Shown here: positions 34,064 to 38,992 of the stretch, in pieces
Position numbering within the stretch: position 1 is the stretch's first letter
How the letters are laid out: every line of letters begins with the position of its first letter
NCBI GenBank assembly: GCA_003339415.1
Contig: PDHQ01000309.1
Coordinates: forward strand, 1-38,992
Direction of reading: 5' to 3'
Origin: Ophiocordyceps camponoti-saundersi (nom. inval.)
Taxonomy: Eukaryota; Ascomycota; Sordariomycetes; Hypocreales; Ophiocordycipitaceae
DNA length: 38,992 nucleotides
Position numbers and translations under genes: made by a program
The notes under the pieces: generated by a model
Told to the model about the DNA's origin: nothing
What the model saw: only the letters and a program-made list of their open reading frames with translations
Databases searched by the model: none

Positions 34064-34365
34064 TTAAATTAAAGAATTTATTTCTCGCTTAATAATAATA
34101 TAATTTAAAAAAAAACTTAATTTCTATATAGTACTTTTATCACGCTATTTATTAGTATTTCTTTTAAATTAAAATAGCTTACGTAAGCTAACTAAAAATT
34201 TAATCCTTTTAGTTTTTAGTCTTTAGTTAGTTAGTCCTTATATTTAAAAACTAACTAAAGTCCTTAAGCTAACTAACTAAAGACTAACTAAAAGGTATAT
34301 ATTTTTAGTTTAAACTTTTTTTAGTTAGTCCTAACTAAATAAAGACTAATTAATTTTAAACTCTG
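34064..34365. other. Right end of the hAT element
   Basis: hAT sequence resumes after the gypsy insertion. It holds a second palindrome-rich block (about 34206-34294) with arms CTTTAGTTAGTTAG and CTAACTAACTAAAG, then further TTAGTTAGT copies, and the right terminal inverted repeat at 34345-34365. The 8-bp duplication CTTTTATT follows at 34366-34373. Confidence 0.8.
34345..34365 (-). repeat. Right terminal inverted repeat of the hAT element
   Basis: The reverse complement begins CAGAG, the usual hAT terminus, and matches 22552-22572 at 19 of 21 positions. Confidence 0.88.
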
Positions 34366-37300
34366 CTTTTATTATATAACTTTATTAAGATAATATTATT
34401 ATAACTTTTAGCCTCTTATTTAAAAAATTAAACCGCGCTAAAATTAATAGCTTTACTACTTAAGATATTTTTATTTTTATATAATATAACTTAGCTAAAT
34501 ATAGCTAGCTATATATTTTTTATATAAAACTTATATAAGAAATTAAAAATAAAATTATAAAGCTATATAAAAAATTATAACTTATTATATAAAGCTATAT
34601 TAATACTAATAAAGCTATTATATTTACTTAATTATTTATAATCTTATAAATAAGCTAGAGGCTAATTTTTACTTTAAGCTTTTTTTTTATATAATTATAT
34701 AGTATATATAGAGAGCTACTTTAATAAAGGAAGAAAGATACCTTAAGCGAGCGTAGTAAATACTTAAAAAGCGTAACTTTTTAAATAACTAAAGTTTTTA
34801 ACTAATATAAAGGGGGATCTCTAGCTATAAGGGGAGGCGCTAAATATAATCTTTTATAAGGAAAATAATAAGAAGTTAATTTTCTATATAAAAATAAGAG
34901 TAGTAAAAAAAAAACTTAAGGATTATTTAATTAATAGTTAAAAACTTTAAAATAAGTATTTAAATTAGTAATTTAAAGTATAAAAATATAAAGTTTAAAA
35001 TAAAGTTATAATTTTATTTAATAAAGTTTTTATTATAAGTTCTTTTTATAACTTAATTTATAATATATAACTTTTATAAAAGCTATAAAAATAAGCTTAA
35101 AAGCTAATTCTTACTTAATTTCTTCCTCTTTATAAGGAAACTAAACTATATTATATACTTAGTAATAGCCCCCTATTTTATTATTATTATTTATAATAAT
35201 TTTAAAGCGTTAAAATATTTAAAAATTAAAAAAAACTTAAGAGACTATTTAATTATAACTTATATAAGCTTTTAATAACTTACTATTTTAATTTAGCGTT
35301 ATTTTTTTTTAAAGTATACTTTTTACTATTACTAAACTCCTCCTTAAGCGCAAGCTATAATAATAAGTAATTAACCCTTTTTTATAACTTAAATAAAATA
35401 TATATAAGCGTAGTAAAATAAAAGCAGAAAGGATTATAAGTAAAAGGGAAATAAAAAAAAATTCTAATTACTTTTCTTTAAGTTTAAGCTTTTAAATATA
35501 GTAACTTTAATATTTATACTATTTACTTATTTATAATATATTATTTTAAAGCTTTTTTTTTAAGCGCATTTTAATATAATTAAATAATTATTAACTGCTT
35601 AGTTAATCTTTACTTATATACTTAAGTATATAAGTTTTAAAAGTTATAAGCTAATAAATATATTAGTTTTTAAAACTATTAAAATTATTTTTAATATTTT
35701 AAGCTAGTTTTTTATTAGCGCTCTTTTAATATAAGTTATAATTAATTTTATAAAATTAAGCGTAAAATATTTCCTTTATTATATAAGGCTATAATTATCT
35801 TTTTAAGCTATATAGTTTTTATAAAAAACTACTCTTTTAATCTTAAAATTAAAGGGGTTAAGATTAATTAATTTCTTTTTAATATTAACTATAGTAAAGC
35901 CTTCCCTAAGCTAGACCTTTAAGTTTTTAGCTAACTTATAATATATAAACTATATTAGCTTTAAAGTTTTTATATTTTTTTCCTATACTTTTCTTTTTAA
36001 AAATTTCTTTTATATTAATAAGTTTTTAGTTAACTTAGTTAATAGCTTACTTATTATCTTTTTTAAACTTTATTATAAAAAGAGGGCTATAATTGCCTTA
36101 GCTTTAGTTTTTATCTTATTTAAAACTTTTATTATTATCTTAAAACTTTCTAAAATAGCTAGGTTTTTAAACTTAAATAAAAATAAAAAACTAAATAATA
36201 AAACTATTTAATTAATAATTTAGTTATTTATAAGTTTATTTTTAGTAAGCAGCTTATTATTTTTCTTTTTATTCTCCTTCTTATTATAAGTTTTTTTATC
36301 CCTAGCCTTTTTACTTTAGTTAAAGTTATTATTATTAAGCTTATATTATTCTTCCTAGTTTTCCTAAAGCTATTTTCTAATCCTTATAGCGTTTAAGTAT
36401 AGTATAGTAATATAATCCTTTTATATAAAGTTATTAGTAAAAACCTTAAGCGTAATAATTCGAAATTTTTTAAAAATTTAATAGTAAAGGATAAGAATTT
36501 TAAAATATAAGCCCTTAAATATTATTAATCTTATTTTTAGTTTAATTATAAGCTTTTTATAATTTTCTTAGCTTTTTAGTTTAAAGTTATACTTATTTTC
36601 TAAAAAATTAAATTATTTAAATTTTTAAATATTTAGTTTATTTACTTTAATAATATAAAGATTATTAATAGCTTTATTAATTAATTAATTATATAAGTTT
36701 TTATAATTATTTTAATTTTAAATAGCTTAATTTTTTAATATAATTTTAAAAATAAAAGGCGCTTTATTTTTTAGTTTAAATTGCTTTAAGCTTATCTTAT
36801 ACTTATTTAATAAGTTATTAATATATATATTAATTTTAAAGCTAATAAAACCTTATACTTAGTGCTAAAATATAATAAAAGCTAAGTATTTATATTTAAA
36901 CTCTCTTTTTTATTAAGTTTTAAAAATAATAATATAGTAAAAAAGGTAATTTCCTTAAACTTTAGCTAAAATATCTTTTTAAGCTATTATCGCTTTTTTT
37001 TATTATAATATATATTTTAAATTTATTAAATTAAAATAGTAAAAAATCTAAGCTTTTTAGTTTTAAAAAAAACTACTTTAATAATACTTAAAATTTATAT
37101 TACTCTTTTTAAAGTTAATTATATTATTTAAAAAGAGGTAATTATTTAATTTTTATTTTAAGTTAAATTTTAATATAATATAGTTAAATTTCTTCCTAAA
37201 TAATATATTAATATTTTTATAAGTATAAGAAGGTATTATAATTATTATTAAAAATATAAATAAAATACTTTATTTTAAATCCTTTTATTTAGGATTTTAA

Positions 37301-37959
37301 TTATAGCTTTTAATTTAAAGTTAATTACTTATAATTATTTTTACGCTTTAAAAATAAAACGCTTAATATTATTAATATAATAATTTTAATTAGTAATATT
37401 ATAAAAAAGTATAATTTTAATAATCTTCTTACTAACTTAAAATATATTTAAGTATTTAATTTTATTTATAAAAATCTTAATATATTTTTTTAGCTATATT
37501 ATATATTTTATAAACTAAAAAGGTTACTTATAATTAAAAGTTTAAGTAAAGTTAAAAGTTATTATTAAAAATAAAAAGTTAAGTAACTTAAGCTTTATTA
37601 TTACTTTATTATAAATTATTTTAATAATTTTAAACTTATTATTTTTATTATTAAAAAATATTCTCTTAAGCTTAATATTTATTTTTTTACTAAGCTTAAT
37701 ATTTAAATTTAATAATTTTATTTTATTAATAATTTAATAATATATAATATATAAAAATATTTTTAATTAAATAGTTATAATAAAAGAGAAAAAAAGTATA
37801 TATAAGAAAAAAAAACATGTTACTTTATTTTATTATAATTCTTTACTTTAGTTATTAAGCTTATTATAATATATTTTAATTAATATTATAATATTATAAA
37901 GGAAAGAGTAAAAAGGGCTTTTTTTTAATTAGGAAAAAATAGTTATAATTAGCTATTAG
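34366..37959. other. AT-rich sequence right of the hAT element, no recognised gene
   Basis: This is RIP-mutated sequence. A minus-strand phase from about 36650 to 35545 reads Lys/Asn-rich (NLAILESFKIIIKVLNKIK near 36160) without a frameshift, but its stops are at background density and no family is recognised. There is no LTR pair, TIR or RNA gene that I can support. Confidence 0.45.
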
Positions 37960-38145
37960 CAGGGTTAGAAAAAAATCACTTATAAGTAATTATATAAGTG
38001 ATTTTTTATAATTTTTTTTTTCCGTGATTTAAATCACTTATAAGTAATTTTCTTTATCCGTAATTTAAATCACGTAAAAAAAATTATATTATAAGTGATT
38101 TTTTTAAAAAAATCATTTATGATTTTTTATAATTTTTTCTAAAAA
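37960..38145. repeat. Cluster of inverted AATCACTTATAA/TTATAAGTGATT motifs, possible end of another hAT element
   Basis: CAGGGTTAGA at 37960 resembles a hAT-type terminus. It is followed by ATCACTTATAAGTAATT (37976), TATAAGTGATTTTTT (37993), CCGTGATTTAAATCACTT (38022), CCGTAATTTAAATCACG (38058), ATAAGTGATTTTT (38091) and ATCATTTATGATT (38112). The block retains several CpA/TpG in a region that has otherwise lost them. No matching right terminus is found before the window ends. Confidence 0.45.
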
Positions 38146-38992
38146 TAGATTTATATAATTTTTCTAATTAAGAATAATAAATAACGCTTATAAAAGCTAA
38201 GAAAATAAGAAACTACGAATTTTAAAGAAGAAATTAATATTATAAAGTAAGAAAAAGTATAGTAAAAAAACGATAAAATAAATAAATAAATAAATAAAAA
38301 ACTTTTATAAGTTAATTAGTAAGCTATAAGTATAATATAGTTTTTCTTAGTTTTTTAATATTTTTTTCTTAATTTTAAAAAAATTATATAAAAAGATATA
38401 GAAATATTAGTAAATTTCCCTTCTATAAATTAATAGTATTATATAAAGCTTAAAAAAAGCTATAATAAGTTATATTCTATATATAATAAAATAGGCCTTA
38501 TCTAATTTATATTTATTATTTTATTATATTTTTAAATATTTATATAATATTTTTAAAAAATACTTAAAACTCCTACCTTATACTAAACTTCTAGAATACT
38601 AATATTAAAATTAACTTATAAATATAAAAAATAAAAATATAAATAAATTATAAAAGAAACCTTATTATAGAGAGAATATTATATAAAAATCTTAATATTA
38701 TAGTTATTTTAATAAGCTAGAAATAAAATAAAATATCTTTTTTCTACTTTTTAAGAAACCGAGTTTCTTTTCTCCTTATAAAATCTTAGTAAAGCTTTAT
38801 ATAAAAAGTAATAATTTTATTATCTCGCTAATTAATAAGCTTATAAATAAGGAGAAATAGGAAAAAAAACTATATTATTTCTCTATTATAAAAACTTAGA
38901 AAAAAATATTTTAATTATTTTTTATAATATTATTTTTAATTATTTTAAAAAGTATATTTTTATAAAAATATTATAATTAATTATAATTTTTT
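38146..38992. other. AT-rich sequence, nothing recognised
   Basis: It contains short A/T runs and a small AAAT repeat (38275-38300). No gene, RNA or repeat pair is seen. Confidence 0.5.

Larger units (their letters stand above)
22552..34365 (+). mobile_element. hAT DNA transposon, interrupted by a nested gypsy element
   Basis: Terminal inverted repeats of 21 bp lie at 22552-22572 (TAAAGTTTAAAATTAATTAG plus T) and 34345-34365 (reverse complement CAGAGTTTAAAATTAATTAG plus T). The right end shows the hAT-type CAGAG start, and the left has the RIP-changed TAAAG. Flanking 8-bp target duplications are CCTTTATT (22544-22551) and CTTTTATT (34366-34373), with one C/T difference. A hAT transposase pseudogene lies inside. 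Without the inserted gypsy element the transposon is about 5.3 kb. The combination of TIR, 8-bp TSD and transposase makes the call firm. Confidence 0.92.

Noticed and set aside
20290..35500. One large gene running from 20290 to 22551 and continuing after the hAT element from 34374
   Set aside because: The phase does continue when one target duplication is removed, but stop density is at background, and a neighbouring phase after 34374 has fewer stops. No protein family is recognised, so continuity proves nothing.
35545..36650. A Lys/Asn-rich minus-strand protein
   Set aside because: It is frameshift-free by eye, but AT-rich sequence encodes Lys/Asn/Ile in any phase, and no family match can be seen.
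1..38992. CRISPR arrays, tRNA or rRNA genes, and bacterial-type operons
   Set aside because: No regularly spaced repeats, no tRNA-like box A/box B pair or rRNA core that I could recognise, and all identified proteins are fungal-type transposon relics.

Overview
The window is an AT-rich, repeat-only block, most likely from a filamentous ascomycete (Pezizomycotina). Nearly every CpA and TpG has become TpA, while GCG and CCC-type strings survive. This is the signature of repeat-induced point mutation (RIP). No intact gene is present. All recognisable coding regions are transposon relics whose Gln and Trp codons have turned into TAA/TAG and whose Asp/Glu codons have turned into Asn/Lys. Reading through those stops recovers clear Ty3/gypsy and hAT proteins. 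I translated and aligned by eye, so identities rest on motifs and order, not on a database search.

Layout: (A) 1-3002 is the 3' end of a chromodomain Ty3/gypsy element (RNase H, integrase, chromodomain, polypurine tract, 3' LTR) that runs off the left edge. (B) 3036-14297 is a full-length Ty3/gypsy element with 300-bp LTRs and Pol on the + strand. It holds a 1.75-kb non-autonomous LTR element (3585-5337) and a 1.86-kb repeat (11911-13770). (C) 14298-18260 is an AT desert. (D) 18261-20120 is a second copy of the 1.86-kb repeat. (E) 20121-22551 is an AT desert. (F) 22552-34365 is a hAT DNA transposon with 21-bp terminal inverted repeats, an 8-bp target duplication and an intron-bearing transposase pseudogene. 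A younger, less mutated Ty3/gypsy element (27575-34058, Pol on the - strand, 186-bp LTRs, perfect 5-bp target duplication) sits inside it. (G) 34366-38992 is AT-rich sequence with a short-repeat cluster at 37960-38145 that may be the end of another hAT element.

The insertions can be ordered. The hAT element went into already repetitive sequence, the minus-strand gypsy element then landed in the hAT, and its two LTRs have since been mutated very unequally. Candidate novel items are the 1.86-kb repeat, which has TSD-like flanks and an A-rich end, the extra GC-richer segment between pol and the 3' LTR of the nested gypsy element, and the palindromes inside the hAT ends. Their coding capacity, if any, cannot be settled from sequence inspection alone.
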